Part shown: in pieces, positions 1 to 9,338 of the stretch | Layout of the letters: each line of letters starts with the position of its first letter | Numbering within the stretch: position 1 is the stretch's first letter | DNA from: Achromobacter kerstersii | GTDB taxonomy: Bacteria > Pseudomonadota > Gammaproteobacteria > Burkholderiales > Burkholderiaceae_B | Direction: 5' to 3' | DNA length: 64,000 bases | Assembly (NCBI RefSeq): GCF_902859595.1 | Contig: NZ_CADIJQ010000008.1 | Coordinates: 186,001-250,000 of the forward strand | Position numbers and translations under genes: made by a program | Notes under the pieces: generated by a model | Seen by the model: the letters and a program-made list of their open reading frames with translations, nothing else | Database searches by the model: none | Told to the model about the DNA's origin: nothing

Positions 1-141
1 GCCCATCTTGCCCGAGCCGGTGCTGACGCACCCCGTCAGCGCCAATACGGCCGTGACGGAAACTATTGCGCCAAATGAACGGCTGACATCGGACCTGATT
101 GCCAATTTCGTTGAAACCCATCCGACGAATGCTGAAGCCAT
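1..141 (-). CDS. Putative lipoprotein, N-terminal part only (continues beyond base 1)
   Basis: An ATG at 141 on the minus strand opens a frame that stays open for 47 codons to the window edge. It is preceded by an AAGGGG Shine-Dalgarno sequence about 8 bases upstream. The protein has a hydrophobic segment (residues about 24-35) ending in the lipobox LTGC, with the lipidated cysteine at residue 38. The residues after it (V, S) are not an inner-membrane retention signal, so an outer-membrane lipoprotein is expected. The n-region is long for a signal peptide, so a downstream start (TTG at codon 13) is possible. The mature domain lies outside the window, so no function can be assigned. Confidence 0.6.
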   Translation of the reverse strand, partial: MASAFVGWVSTKLAIRSDVSRSFGAIVSVTAVLALTGCVSTGSGKMG

Positions 142-200
142 TCACTAACCCCTTGATTTAGCGCGATATTTACCCGAATAGGAACATTCCTGACGGACGT

Positions 201-220
201 ATCATTTATTTCCAAATGAT
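201..220. promoter_or_regulatory. Perfect inverted repeat in a divergent intergenic region
   Basis: Arms ATCATTT (201-207) and AAATGAT (214-220) flank a 6-base centre, midway between the divergent lipoprotein (start 141) and secreted-protein (start 269) genes. A TATACT hexamer at 230-235 could be the -10 element for the rightward gene; no good -35 is visible. The position suits an operator, but the binding protein is unknown. Confidence 0.35.
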
Positions 221-268
221 TCGCAATGTTATACTGTAAACCAATCCGTACAGGGCGAGGCTCGAAGC

Positions 269-2326
269 ATGAAGAAGGTCTGCGTGGCCGCGGCAATCGC
301 CGCCAGTGTTGGCAGCCTGCCAGCGCACGCCGAGGCGTATCGCCTGGCATATTCCAAAGCCGAAAACATCGAAATATTCATCGACCACGCCACGGGTACG
401 CCCTGGTGCGGTCCTCACCTTGATCTGCGCGCCGTGTACGGCGCTGCCCCAGACGCCGCCGCATTGGGCCGTTTGCTGCCCAAGATCGGCGTGCTGCTCA
501 GCAAGCAATGCCCCCAAGCCGTCGACCTGCGCTGGACCAGCGTCAACAACGCCGGCGCACGCGTAGCGGACGGCACCAGCACGAAAGCCAACGGTTGGGC
601 GATGCAGGTGGCGGCGGCTGCGGTAGCGCCCGTGGCTGCGGCTCCCGTTGCACCTGCTCCTGCTGCCGCGGCGACCGCCCCCGCGATTGCCGCCCCGGCC
701 GTCACCGCCCCTGAAGCGGCGCCCGCAATTGCTCCCACGGCTGTGTCGCCGCAAGCGCCGGCGCCCGTCGCCGCTGCGCCGCTAGCCGCAGCGCCTGCGC
801 AAGTGGAAGCGCCAGCGCCCACGGTATCCGTTCAAGCTCCCGCCAGCGTCGCGCCCATCGCGCAAGCGCCGGTGGCACCGGCCCCAGTTTTTGAAGCGCA
901 ACCTGCCGCGGCCCCGACTCCAGCCCCAGCTCCGGCCCCTGCCGCCGCTGAACCCGCCGCGCCGGCGCTGGCGGCTGCCCCTGCCCCTGCCCCTGCCCCG
1001 GCCACTGCCACTGCCACTGCCTCCGCTACGGCCCCGGCCCCGGCCCCGGCGCCAGCGCCTGCGCCCGCCCCCGCCGTCCAAACCGCCTTCGCGGTCAGCG
1101 GCTGGACGCCACCGTCGCCCGCCGCCGCGTTGGCCAGCACCCAGATGCTGAAGACCATGGCGGATCAGAACGGCTGCAAGGTCGTCTCGACCTTCCGCCT
1201 GGGCGAAGGCGCGCAATACATCACGTTGAAATCCGACGGCTTGACCTGCGGCCCCGACGGCTACGCCACGGGCAAGGGCCGGTTGCGGCTGGAACGTTCC
1301 GACGGCGCGCGCATCGGGCAGAGCAATGACGTGTGGGTCGTGTCGGGCATTCCGTTCACATCACCCGTCGCCGCTGCGCGCCTGGCCTATGTCAACGACG
1401 AAGGCACGCTGTGGTTCCACCTGGACAGCGACCCCGCCAGCCGCTCGCACTACCTGATGCGCGCCGAACGCATGTCGTACGGCAGCGGCCTGGACGTGTG
1501 GCGCGTGAGCCGCATCGATGTCGTCACCGAAAGCGCGAACGTGTTCCGCAACGCCACTGACATCAAGGTTGCCGTGGACGGCGCGCTGCGCGTGCTGGAA
1601 CGCACCGCACTGCCCGACGCCGGCAATGCCCGCATCGTGTTCTCGGACGACTTCCAGCAAGGCGCCATTGGCGACCAGATGGAGCACCTGCTCTACGTGA
1701 TCACCGCCGACCGCCCGACCGACTGGCGCACCGGCAAGCCGCGCGGCGAATGGCGCTACAACCTGCAATACGCGCAGAACTACCTGTTCAAACGCGACGA
1801 AATGCTGGCCCGCAAAAAGCGCGAAGAATTGATGCGCCTGGCCAACAAGGAACGCGACCACCTGCGCCAATACCAGAACCTGGTGGAGCAGGCCAAGAGC
1901 GATCCCAAGGGCATCCTGGGACGCATGCAACGCGACGTGCACTACGACTTGCTGACCGGCGGCGACTACCGTTCGCTGATGGCCGGCCGCAAGGCGGCGG
2001 TGCGCATGGTCGTTCACGTGGACGATCACAAAGACAACGACGCCATCGCCGACTGGCCCTACGAAATGCGCCTGCCCGGCCAGAAGGCCATGAAGGAAGG
2101 CTGGTATCTGGTGCCGGGTGAAATCACGCTGGACGCCAAGCGCCAGGACGACAAGGGCCTGCCGCTGACCTTGCTGACGCTGGGCCAGGCCGCGCCCGTC
2201 GCGTGCCAAAAGGAAGGCTGCGCCGACCTGAACGACCCGCTGGTGGGCGCCCGCATGATGCTGGGCCTGCCGGACTGGACGCCTGAAAAGGCCCAGGCCG
2301 TGATCGACCAAGCGACCCAACCCTAA
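269..2326 (+). CDS. Secreted Ala/Pro-rich protein of unknown function
   Basis: The 685-residue product starts with a clear Sec signal peptide (residues 1-22, cleavage after AHA), so it is probably periplasmic or surface exposed. A short N-terminal domain with several cysteines (to about residue 110) is followed by a low-complexity linker of about 160 residues made almost only of Ala, Pro, Val and Thr (residues 112-272). A folded C-terminal domain follows, containing a highly charged, probably helical or coiled stretch (residues about 510-545). Such linkers often span the periplasm or cell wall. I do not recognise the folded domains. The next gene begins 19 bases downstream, so the two are probably cotranscribed. 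Confidence 0.8.
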   Translation: MKKVCVAAAIAASVGSLPAHAEAYRLAYSKAENIEIFIDHATGTPWCGPHLDLRAVYGAAPDAAALGRLLPKIGVLLSKQCPQAVDLRWTSVNNAGARVADGTSTKANGWAMQVAAAAVAPVAAAPVAPAPAAAATAPAIAAPAVTAPEAAPAIAPTAVSPQAPAPVAAAPLAAAPAQVEAPAPTVSVQAPASVAPIAQAPVAPAPVFEAQPAAAPTPAPAPAPAAAEPAAPALAAAPAPAPAPATATATASATAPAPAPAPAPAPAPAVQTAFAVSGWTPPSPAAALASTQMLKTMADQNGCKVVSTFRLGEGAQYITLKSDGLTCGPDGYATGKGRLRLERSDGARIGQSNDVWVVSGIPFTSPVAAARLAYVNDEGTLWFHLDSDPASRSHYLMRAERMSYGSGLDVWRVSRIDVVTESANVFRNATDIKVAVDGALRVLERTALPDAGNARIVFSDDFQQGAIGDQMEHLLYVITADRPTDWRTGKPRGEWRYNLQYAQNYLFKRDEMLARKKREELMRLANKERDHLRQYQNLVEQAKSDPKGILGRMQRDVHYDLLTGGDYRSLMAGRKAAVRMVVHVDDHKDNDAIADWPYEMRLPGQKAMKEGWYLVPGEITLDAKRQDDKGLPLTLLTLGQAAPVACQKEGCADLNDPLVGARMMLGLPDWTPEKAQAVIDQATQP

Positions 2327-2345
2327 CCGCCAGACGAGCAACGCA

Positions 2346-3320
2346 ATGATCAAACAAAAGAATGGCCTGATCGCAGGCGGTGTCGTGGTGGTGCTGGTTG
2401 CTGCCTGGTGGGGCCTGGGCGCGTATGCGTCCGGCAAGGCGGAAGACGAAATCGTGGCGCTGCTGGACAAGACCGGCCAGCGCGACATGGTGCGTTGGGA
2501 AAGCATTTCGGCGTCGCCCTTCGGGTCCGCCAAGTTGAAGCAGGTGACGATCGGCCCGGCGGGATCACCCATCGCGCTGATCGACACCGTCAAGATCAGC
2601 GGGCTGCGCAACACCGCCGACCGCCGCAGCGGCGACGTCACGATTGAAGGCGCCGCGTTGCCCAACGGCTACAGCGTGCTGAGCCAGACGGATCTGGCCC
2701 GCCAAGGCGGCAAGCTGGACCTGCCGCCCGCCAACCTGCGCGTGCGCTGGGACTACGACCGCGACGACGACGACGCCGAAGTTCATCTGAACCTGGAACA
2801 GCCCGACGCGCTTAGCGCGGAATTGTCGCTGAACTTGGACCGCGTCAACGCCGCGGTGGCCATGGCCGAAGACGGCTCGGCGCTGGCCGCCGCAGGCATG
2901 ATGGGTTTGATGGGCATGGGCCGCCTTGACCGCACGCTGGCCCCGCTGGCCGAAATGCGCATCAAGACGGGCAGCCTGTCGGTGAAGGACGACGGCCACG
3001 TCAAACGCAGCATTGAACTCTTCAAGCGCTACAACCTGACCGCCACGCCCGGCGACGGCAACCCCGACAAACAGCGCGCCAAGCAATTCGACAAACTGGT
3101 CAGCGACAGCAAGAAGCGCTGCTATGACCAAAAGTCGTTCGCCGGTTTCAAAGACAACGACGACGCCTGCAAGGCCGCAGCCAATTTCGCCAGCGGCGAC
3201 AAGCGTTCGATCACGCTGACGCTGAACCCGCGCAATGGCGTATCGATGGCGGAATTGCTGTCAAACGCGAACAATCAGGCCAAAGCATTTGCGCTGCTGG
3301 CGCCAGCGCTTGAGAACTGA
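2346..3320 (+). CDS. Membrane-anchored protein of unknown function
   Basis: The 324-residue protein has one N-terminal transmembrane segment (residues about 7-27, rich in Val, Ala and Trp) followed by a long soluble domain, so it is probably anchored in the inner membrane facing the periplasm. The motif region just after the anchor (small helix, then repeated beta-like segments) loosely recalls the YdgA/DUF945 or AsmA-like style, but this is only an impression. There are three cysteines near residues 260-280. It lies 19 bases behind the Ala/Pro-rich secreted protein, which suggests a shared envelope role. Function is not assigned. Confidence 0.75.
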   Translation: MIKQKNGLIAGGVVVVLVAAWWGLGAYASGKAEDEIVALLDKTGQRDMVRWESISASPFGSAKLKQVTIGPAGSPIALIDTVKISGLRNTADRRSGDVTIEGAALPNGYSVLSQTDLARQGGKLDLPPANLRVRWDYDRDDDDAEVHLNLEQPDALSAELSLNLDRVNAAVAMAEDGSALAAAGMMGLMGMGRLDRTLAPLAEMRIKTGSLSVKDDGHVKRSIELFKRYNLTATPGDGNPDKQRAKQFDKLVSDSKKRCYDQKSFAGFKDNDDACKAAANFASGDKRSITLTLNPRNGVSMAELLSNANNQAKAFALLAPALEN

Positions 3321-3390
3321 GCCGCGCCTATAATCTCCTGCATACGCTGCGCACGACGCGCCTGCTGAGGGGCAGCCGCAGGAGACCTCC

Positions 3391-3555
3391 ATGACATTCA
3401 CGTTGAAGCATTTGCTTGCCCTGCTTGCCACCGCTGTGTTGCTCAGCGGCTGCGCGCCCGGTAACGGCGGCCCGCCCCACCCGGGCGCGGTCAATCCGTA
3501 CAGCAGTGGCGGCTTTAATGACGCCGGGCCAAACTACCCGGATACCGGCCGCTGA
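3391..3555 (+). CDS. Small lipoprotein (54 residues)
   Basis: A short gene with a strong Shine-Dalgarno site (AGGAGA, 6 bases before the ATG) encodes a 54-residue protein. Residues 1-20 form a lipoprotein signal ending in LLSGC, with Cys21 as the lipidation site. The mature part is only about 34 residues, rich in Gly, Pro and Asn, and has no recognisable domain. A TATAAT hexamer at 3329-3334 could be its -10 element, so it may be transcribed on its own. Tiny lipoproteins of this kind are common in proteobacteria and mostly uncharacterised. Confidence 0.75.
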   Translation: MTFTLKHLLALLATAVLLSGCAPGNGGPPHPGAVNPYSSGGFNDAGPNYPDTGR

Positions 3556-3685
3556 CCTCACCGCGCCCCGCCTGCCACGTGCAGCCGGGGCGCGGAACGC
3601 ATAACAGCTTTGCGCGCCACGCGCATCCCGCCCAGCCATTGAAATCCTAGACTACCTGCACATCACAGGCGTCAAGGAGAAGGCT

Positions 3686-4906
3686 TTGCAGCCGCTGTTA
3701 TCAAACGTGAAAGTGCTGGACCTGAGCCGGATTCTGGCCGGCCCCTGGGCCAGCCAGATCCTGGCCGATCTGGGCGCGGACGTCATCAAGGTCGAGCGGC
3801 CTGGCCTGGGCGACGACACCCGGTCATGGGGCCCGCCGTTCCTGAAAGACGAACAGGGCCAGGACACCACCGACGGTGCCTATTTCATCGCCACCAATCG
3901 TGGCAAACGCTCCATCACGCTGGACTTGCAGACGCCCGAAGGCCAGGCGCTGGTCAAGGAGCTGTGCCGTGACGCGGACGTCGTGCTCGAAAACTACAAG
4001 GTCGGCACCCTGGCCCGCATGGGCCTGGATTACGAATCGCTGTCCAAAATAAACCCACGTCTGGTGTATTGCTCGGTCACGGGTTTTGGCCAGACGGGCC
4101 CGCGTGCAGCAGAACCCGCCTACGACTTTCTGATCCAGGCCATGGGCGGCCTGATGAGCGTCACGGGCGAACGCGACGACAAGCCCGGTGGCGGGCCGCA
4201 AAAGGTGGGCGTGCCGATTGTGGACCTGACCACGGGTGTCTACGCTGCACTAGGCATCGTTGCCGCGCTGCTGCGCCGTTCGCAAACGGGCCAAGGCGAA
4301 CACATCGACGTCGCCATGCTGGACGTGCAGGTCGGCCTGCTGGCCAACCAGGCGATGAACTTTCTGTTGGGCAATCGCGTGCCGCGCCGCACGGGTACCG
4401 CGCATCCCAACATTCAGCCTCAACGCACCTTCGCCTGCGCCGATGGAGACATTGTGATCGTCGTGGGTAATGACGCGCAGTTCGCCACGCTGTGCCGTTT
4501 GCTTGGCCAGGATGCGCTGGCGCAAGACCCGCGCTATATCACCAACAGCCAACGCGTGAAGAACCAGGCCACGCTGGACCCCATCCTGGACGCAATCTTT
4601 GCCGCGCAACCGCGCGCGCACTGGCTGGCGGCGCTGAAGCAAGCGGGCGTGCCGGCAGGGTCGATCAATACGGTGCCGGAAGTGTTTGAAGATCCGCAGG
4701 TCGTGCACCGCGCCATGCTGCGCCGGCTGCCGCATCCCGCTGCCGGTTCGGTGCCGCAAGTGATGAACCCCTTGCGCTTCGCGTCATCGGATTTGCGCGT
4801 GGATCGCGCGCCGCCGCTGTTGGGCGAACACACAGAACAAGTGCTGGAGGAACTGGGCATGAGCGCCGAGCAGATCCAGGATTTCCGCGACCGCAAGATC
4901 ATATAA
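3686..4906 (+). CDS. CaiB/BaiF family (class III) CoA-transferase
   Basis: The 406-residue protein is full length for a class III CoA-transferase, which moves CoA between acyl-CoA and a carboxylate in the cytoplasm. Family marks are the N-terminal V-L-D-L-S-R-I-L-A-G-P segment, the A-D-V-I-K-V-E stretch, N-R-G-K-R-S near residue 71, and P-I-V-D-L-T-T-G, whose Asp180 matches the catalytic aspartate of formyl-CoA transferase. I chose the TTG start at 3686 because AAGGAGA lies just upstream and the family N-terminus begins there. It is the first gene of a CoA-ester operon with a hydratase, a second transferase, an acyl-CoA dehydrogenase and a Bug receptor. The substrate is unknown; succinyl-CoA or acetyl-CoA could be the CoA donor. 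Confidence 0.92.
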   Translation: MQPLLSNVKVLDLSRILAGPWASQILADLGADVIKVERPGLGDDTRSWGPPFLKDEQGQDTTDGAYFIATNRGKRSITLDLQTPEGQALVKELCRDADVVLENYKVGTLARMGLDYESLSKINPRLVYCSVTGFGQTGPRAAEPAYDFLIQAMGGLMSVTGERDDKPGGGPQKVGVPIVDLTTGVYAALGIVAALLRRSQTGQGEHIDVAMLDVQVGLLANQAMNFLLGNRVPRRTGTAHPNIQPQRTFACADGDIVIVVGNDAQFATLCRLLGQDALAQDPRYITNSQRVKNQATLDPILDAIFAAQPRAHWLAALKQAGVPAGSINTVPEVFEDPQVVHRAMLRRLPHPAAGSVPQVMNPLRFASSDLRVDRAPPLLGEHTEQVLEELGMSAEQIQDFRDRKII

Positions 4907-4925
4907 ATCAAACGGAGACTGCCTC

Positions 4926-5723
4926 ATGAGCCACCCGGAAAATCTCGCCGGCCCCTACACCGCGCTCGACGTCACGATAGACGGCGGCGTCGCCATCATC
5001 CTGCTTGCCAACCCGCCGGTGAACGCGTTGAGCACCGAGATGATGAACGAACTGTCGTGGGTGCTGGACCGCATCTCTGAAACCCCTGAGGTCCGCGCCG
5101 TGGTGCTGTCGGGGCAAGGCAAAACGTTCTGCGCGGGCGCCGACTTGAAGACCCGTGCCGCCACCATCAAAGGGCCGGGTGATCTTCCGCAGCACTCGCG
5201 CCGTACCCGCGAGTGCTTTCACGCCATCCGCGAATGCGCCAAGCCCGTCATCGGCGCCATCAACGGCGCGGCGCTTGGCGCGGGCCTGGCCATCGTGGCG
5301 TCGTGCGACATCCTGCTGGCCGCCAACACGGCGGTGGTGGGCCTGCCGGAAATCAATGTGGGCCTGCTGGGCGGGGGCCGCCACGGCATGCGGCTGTTCA
5401 GCCATTCGCGTCTGCGCAGAATGATGCTGACCGGTTTGCGAATCGATGGCGACGAACTCTACCGGCTGGGCATCGTTGAAGCCTCCGTTCCCGCCGACGC
5501 ACTGATGGACCGCGCCATGGAACTGGCGCGCGAACTGGCGTCCAAGAGTCCGCTGGCAAGCGCGCTGGCCAAGCAGACGTTGAACGCCATCGAAGACATG
5601 AGCCTGCGCGACGGCTACCGGTACGAGCAGGACATGACGGCCGCCATCGCCAAAACCGAAGACGCCCAGGAAGCGCGCCGTGCGTTCCTGGAAAAGCGCG
5701 CGCCGGTCTTTCAGGGCCGCTAA
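4926..5723 (+). CDS. Enoyl-CoA hydratase/isomerase family protein
   Basis: The 265-residue crotonase-fold protein has the two oxyanion-hole segments (C-A-G-A-D-L at 69-74 and G-A-A-L-G-A-G at 114-120). The second catalytic glutamate of classical hydratases is present (Glu142 in L-P-E-I-N-V-G). The position of the first (Glu144 of rat crotonase) appears to be Ala122. The enzyme may therefore be an isomerase, lyase or hydrolase of the superfamily, not a standard hydratase. It sits 19 bases after the first CoA-transferase and 9 bases before the second, with a good Shine-Dalgarno site, so it clearly belongs to the same operon. Confidence 0.9.
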   Translation: MSHPENLAGPYTALDVTIDGGVAIILLANPPVNALSTEMMNELSWVLDRISETPEVRAVVLSGQGKTFCAGADLKTRAATIKGPGDLPQHSRRTRECFHAIRECAKPVIGAINGAALGAGLAIVASCDILLAANTAVVGLPEINVGLLGGGRHGMRLFSHSRLRRMMLTGLRIDGDELYRLGIVEASVPADALMDRAMELARELASKSPLASALAKQTLNAIEDMSLRDGYRYEQDMTAAIAKTEDAQEARRAFLEKRAPVFQGR

Positions 5724-5732
5724 GGAGACAAC

Positions 5733-6956
5733 ATGACCCGTGCGCTAGAAGGCGTAAAAGTCCTGGACCTGAGCCGCGTGTTCTCCGGCCCGTGGGCCGC
5801 GCAAATGTTGGCTGACTTTGGCGCTGACGTGATCAAGGTGGAACGCCCGGGGCGCGGTGACGACGTCCGGCATCAAGGCTATCCGATGCCCGGCCGCAAC
5901 GGCGAACCCAGCCCGCAAACGTCGTCTTTCGTGGCGATGAACCGCGGCAAAAAATCATTGACGATCGATATCTCGCGGCCCGAAGGCCAGGCGCTGGTAC
6001 GCCGGCTGGCGCAGACCGCCGACATCGTGATCGAGAATTTCAAAGCGGGCGACCTGCGCCGGTATGGGCTGGACTACGCGTCGCTGTCGGCGTTGAATCC
6101 CCGGCTGGTGTATTGCTCGATCACCGGCTTTGGCCAAACGGGGCCGTACAGCCACCTGCCCGGCTACGACCCGATCTTTCAGTCCATGAGCGGCCTGATG
6201 AGCGTCACCGGCGTGCCCGATGGCGAGCCGGGTGCGGGGCCGGTGAAGGCCGGCTATTCCGTGTCGGACTTGACCGCGGGCTTCTATGCGGTGGCCGCCA
6301 TCCTTGCTGCCTTGCATCACAGGAATCAGATTTCGGGGGTAGGCCAGCATATCGATCTGGCGCTGCTGGACGCACAGATTGCCGCCATTTCGCATATCGG
6401 CATGAACTATCTGGCCAGCGGAAAACTGCCTGCGCGCATGGGCTCGGCGTCACAGATCACCGCACCTTTTCGCGCGTTCGCATGCAGCGATGGCCATCTG
6501 ATGGTGGCGGTGGGCAACGACTCACAGTTCCGCAGCTTCTGCAAAGTCATCGGATTACCCGAGCTGGCCGAGGACGCGCGCTTCCTGACCAACCCCTTGC
6601 GCGCCGCGGCGCAAGCCGAGCTATCACGCCTGATCGAACCGGCGATGCGCCTGCGCACCGCCCAAGCGTGGAACGAAGCGCTGGCCGCCGCCAACGTGCC
6701 TTGCGGCCCCATCTACACGATGGACCAGGTGTTTGAAGACCCGCAGGTGCAGCATCGCAAGGTGCTGGGCAGCGTTGACCACCCCGAGCTTGGCGCCATG
6801 CCGGTTATCAACAACCCCATTCATTTTTCCAACACGCCCATCACGCCGGGCCTGCCCCCGCCGCTGCTGGGCGAACACACGGCGGCGGTGCTGCGCGCGG
6901 AATTGGGCTTGTCCGACGACGAGATCGCCCGCTTGCACGCGGAGGGCATCGTATGA
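5733..6956 (+). CDS. CaiB/BaiF family (class III) CoA-transferase
   Basis: This 407-residue class III CoA-transferase is clearly related to the protein at 3686-4906 but is not a recent copy. It shares the V-L-D-L-S-R start, A-D-V-I-K-V-E-R-P-G, N-R-G-K-K-S and the catalytic aspartate region (Asp179 in V-S-D-L-T-A-G). Two transferases in one operon could form a heteromer or act on different acyl groups, for example one at entry of the substrate and one on a shortened product. The stop codon overlaps the start of the acyl-CoA dehydrogenase gene (ATGA), which indicates translational coupling. Confidence 0.92.
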   Translation: MTRALEGVKVLDLSRVFSGPWAAQMLADFGADVIKVERPGRGDDVRHQGYPMPGRNGEPSPQTSSFVAMNRGKKSLTIDISRPEGQALVRRLAQTADIVIENFKAGDLRRYGLDYASLSALNPRLVYCSITGFGQTGPYSHLPGYDPIFQSMSGLMSVTGVPDGEPGAGPVKAGYSVSDLTAGFYAVAAILAALHHRNQISGVGQHIDLALLDAQIAAISHIGMNYLASGKLPARMGSASQITAPFRAFACSDGHLMVAVGNDSQFRSFCKVIGLPELAEDARFLTNPLRAAAQAELSRLIEPAMRLRTAQAWNEALAAANVPCGPIYTMDQVFEDPQVQHRKVLGSVDHPELGAMPVINNPIHFSNTPITPGLPPPLLGEHTAAVLRAELGLSDDEIARLHAEGIV

Positions 6957-9295
6957 ACGCCGTTGACCACGACCTTATCGAAGCCATTCGCGACAGCGCA
7001 CGCGACTTGCTTTCCAGGCGCGATCAGCGCCAAAGAAAGCGGGCCGCGCGCGCCGCAGACCGGGACTACTGGCAAGAGATCGCCACGGCCGGCTGGGTAG
7101 GCATGAGCGTGCCGGAAGCCCTGGGCGGCCTGGGCTTGGGCTGGCACGCGATGGCGGCCGTAATGGAAGAAGCGGGACGCGCGCAATTGCCCGAGCCGCT
7201 GGTGGGCGCGGGAGTGCTCGCCACCGCCCTGCTGACGCGCATTGATCCGGCGCCGGGCTCAACGCTGCGCGATCAGCTGCTGCAAGACCTTTGCGCCGGC
7301 ACACGCATCATTGGCGTGGCCTGGCAAGAAACCGAAGGCCAGTTGGAAGCCGGCGAGGCGGCGGGCGCGTTTGGCGTCAGCGTCACGGCGCGAGAAGGCG
7401 CTTACGTGCTGAACGGAGAAAAGCGCCACGTCATTCCCGGTGCGGGCGTGGACGGTTGGCTGGTGACGGCCGACGGCGAACACGGCACCGCGCTGTTCTA
7501 TGTCGAAGCCGGCACCCCCGGCATCACGGCGCACGCACACACGCGCGCCGACGGCACGCCGGCCTGCCACCTGAGCATTGAGTCCGCCACGGTGCCCGCC
7601 GACGCGCTTGTGGCGCGCCATGACGTGCTGGACGCGGTTGACCACGCGTTGGACTACGGCCGGTTGATGCAGTCTGCAGAATTGATCGGGGTGGCGCGGC
7701 AGGTGCTGGCCGACACCGTGGCCTACCTGAACACGCGCCAGCAATTCGGCAAACCCTTGTCGTCGTTTCAAGCGTTGCAGCACCGCGTGGTCGACGCCGC
7801 AACGCAAATTGAACTGGCGGCAAGCAGCCTGCAAGACGCGCTGAACGCGTTGGCTGACACGCCCGACGCCATCACCGTGCGTAAGGTCGCGGCCAGCCGC
7901 GTCAAGGCGCGCGCGGCGCGTGCCGGGCTGGAGGCATCGCGGCTGGCTGTCCAGCTTCACGGCGCCATCGGCTACACGGAAGAATGCGATGTCAGCCTGC
8001 ACTTCCGTAGCGCCCTGCACTTGTCCGCCTGGTTGGGCAACGCCACCGCCCACCGCCAGCGCTATGGCGCATTGGCGGACGACCCCGCCCCGCTGGCGGA
8101 TGACGCAGACGAACCGGACAACGCGGCCGAGCCCTTTCCCCGGGATGCCGACTGGAATGGCATGCCCGAAGCGGACTTCCGCGCGCTGTTGCGCCGCTTC
8201 TTCCGCGCGCACTATCCGGCGCACCTGCGTCACGTTCCCTGGCGGCTGCATTGGGACGAGATCAAGGCGTGGTACTTCACGCTATCGCGCCAGGGCTGGA
8301 TTGCCCCGTCCTGGCCCCGCGAACACGGCGGGATGGCGCTGTCGCCCGCCCGCCAGATTGCATTCATCGAAGAAGCCGAACGCTACGGCGTGGCGCGCGC
8401 GCCCGATCAAGGCCTGGTGATGCTGGGCCCGATTCTGATCCGCTACGGCACCGACGAACAGCGCGCCCGCTTTCTGCCGGGCATTCTGTCGGGCGAGGCC
8501 GTGTGGGCGCAGGGGTATTCCGAACCCAACGCCGGTTCCGATCTGGCGTCGTTGCGTTGCGAAGCGGTGACAGACGGCGATGCGCTGATCGTGACCGGGC
8601 AAAAGACCTGGTCAACGCTGGCGCAAGACGCCACCCACATGTTCATGCTCGTCCGCACCGACAAGAGCGTGAAGAAGCAGGCGGGCATCAGCTTCCTGCT
8701 GGTGGATCTGAACCGTCCCGGCATCAGCCGCCGGCCGATTCGAACCTTGTCCGGGCATGAAGAATTCTGCGAAGTGTTCTTTGATCAGGTCCGCGTGCCG
8801 CGTGCGAACGTCGTGGGTGAACTTAATGCGGGATGGGGCATCGCCAAGGCGCTGCTGGGGTTTGAACGGCTGTTTACCGGCAGCCCCAAGCACGCCAACC
8901 ATGCGTTGCAGCAACTCTTCAGCATCGCGCGGCAACGCGGCCTGCTGGCTGACCCTGCATTCACGGACCGGCTGGCCGAGCTTCGGCTGGACAGCGCTGA
9001 CCTGACCGCCATGTACCGCGTGTTCGCCGATCTGGCCCGTGCGGGGCGGCCGCTGCCACCTGAGCTATCGCTATTGAAAATCTGGGCCACCGAAACCCAC
9101 GAACGGCTGGGTGCGCTGCTGATCCAGATTGCCGAAGAATATGGCGGCGCCGACATGCGGCTGGGCTACGGCAACAGCGGTGTCCAGCCGCTGGCGCCGT
9201 ACATCAACGCGCTGGCCGCCACCATCTTCAGCGGCACCAACGAGATTCAACGAAACATCTACGCCAAACAGGTTCTGGGCCTGGACGGCGCATAA
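6953..9295 (+). CDS. Double-length acyl-CoA dehydrogenase (two fused ACAD domains)
   Basis: At 780 residues this is about twice the usual acyl-CoA dehydrogenase length. Residues 1 to about 380 form one ACAD unit (ending near L-H-G-A-I-G-Y-T-E), then an acidic linker follows, and residues from about 395 to the end form a second unit with the family signature F-S-G-T-N-E-I-Q-R-N-I near the C-terminus. The enzyme should bind FAD and oxidise an acyl-CoA to the 2,3-enoyl-CoA, passing electrons to electron-transfer flavoprotein. Related catabolic operons often carry two separate ACAD genes that form a heteromer; here they are joined. The gene overlaps the upstream CoA-transferase by 4 bases. Confidence 0.9.
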   Translation: MNAVDHDLIEAIRDSARDLLSRRDQRQRKRAARAADRDYWQEIATAGWVGMSVPEALGGLGLGWHAMAAVMEEAGRAQLPEPLVGAGVLATALLTRIDPAPGSTLRDQLLQDLCAGTRIIGVAWQETEGQLEAGEAAGAFGVSVTAREGAYVLNGEKRHVIPGAGVDGWLVTADGEHGTALFYVEAGTPGITAHAHTRADGTPACHLSIESATVPADALVARHDVLDAVDHALDYGRLMQSAELIGVARQVLADTVAYLNTRQQFGKPLSSFQALQHRVVDAATQIELAASSLQDALNALADTPDAITVRKVAASRVKARAARAGLEASRLAVQLHGAIGYTEECDVSLHFRSALHLSAWLGNATAHRQRYGALADDPAPLADDADEPDNAAEPFPRDADWNGMPEADFRALLRRFFRAHYPAHLRHVPWRLHWDEIKAWYFTLSRQGWIAPSWPREHGGMALSPARQIAFIEEAERYGVARAPDQGLVMLGPILIRYGTDEQRARFLPGILSGEAVWAQGYSEPNAGSDLASLRCEAVTDGDALIVTGQKTWSTLAQDATHMFMLVRTDKSVKKQAGISFLLVDLNRPGISRRPIRTLSGHEEFCEVFFDQVRVPRANVVGELNAGWGIAKALLGFERLFTGSPKHANHALQQLFSIARQRGLLADPAFTDRLAELRLDSADLTAMYRVFADLARAGRPLPPELSLLKIWATETHERLGALLIQIAEEYGGADMRLGYGNSGVQPLAPYINALAATIFSGTNEIQRNIYAKQVLGLDGA

Positions 9296-9338
9296 CAACA
9301 TGGCGCCGGCAAGACCCGGCGCGACCTGGAGAGAGACC

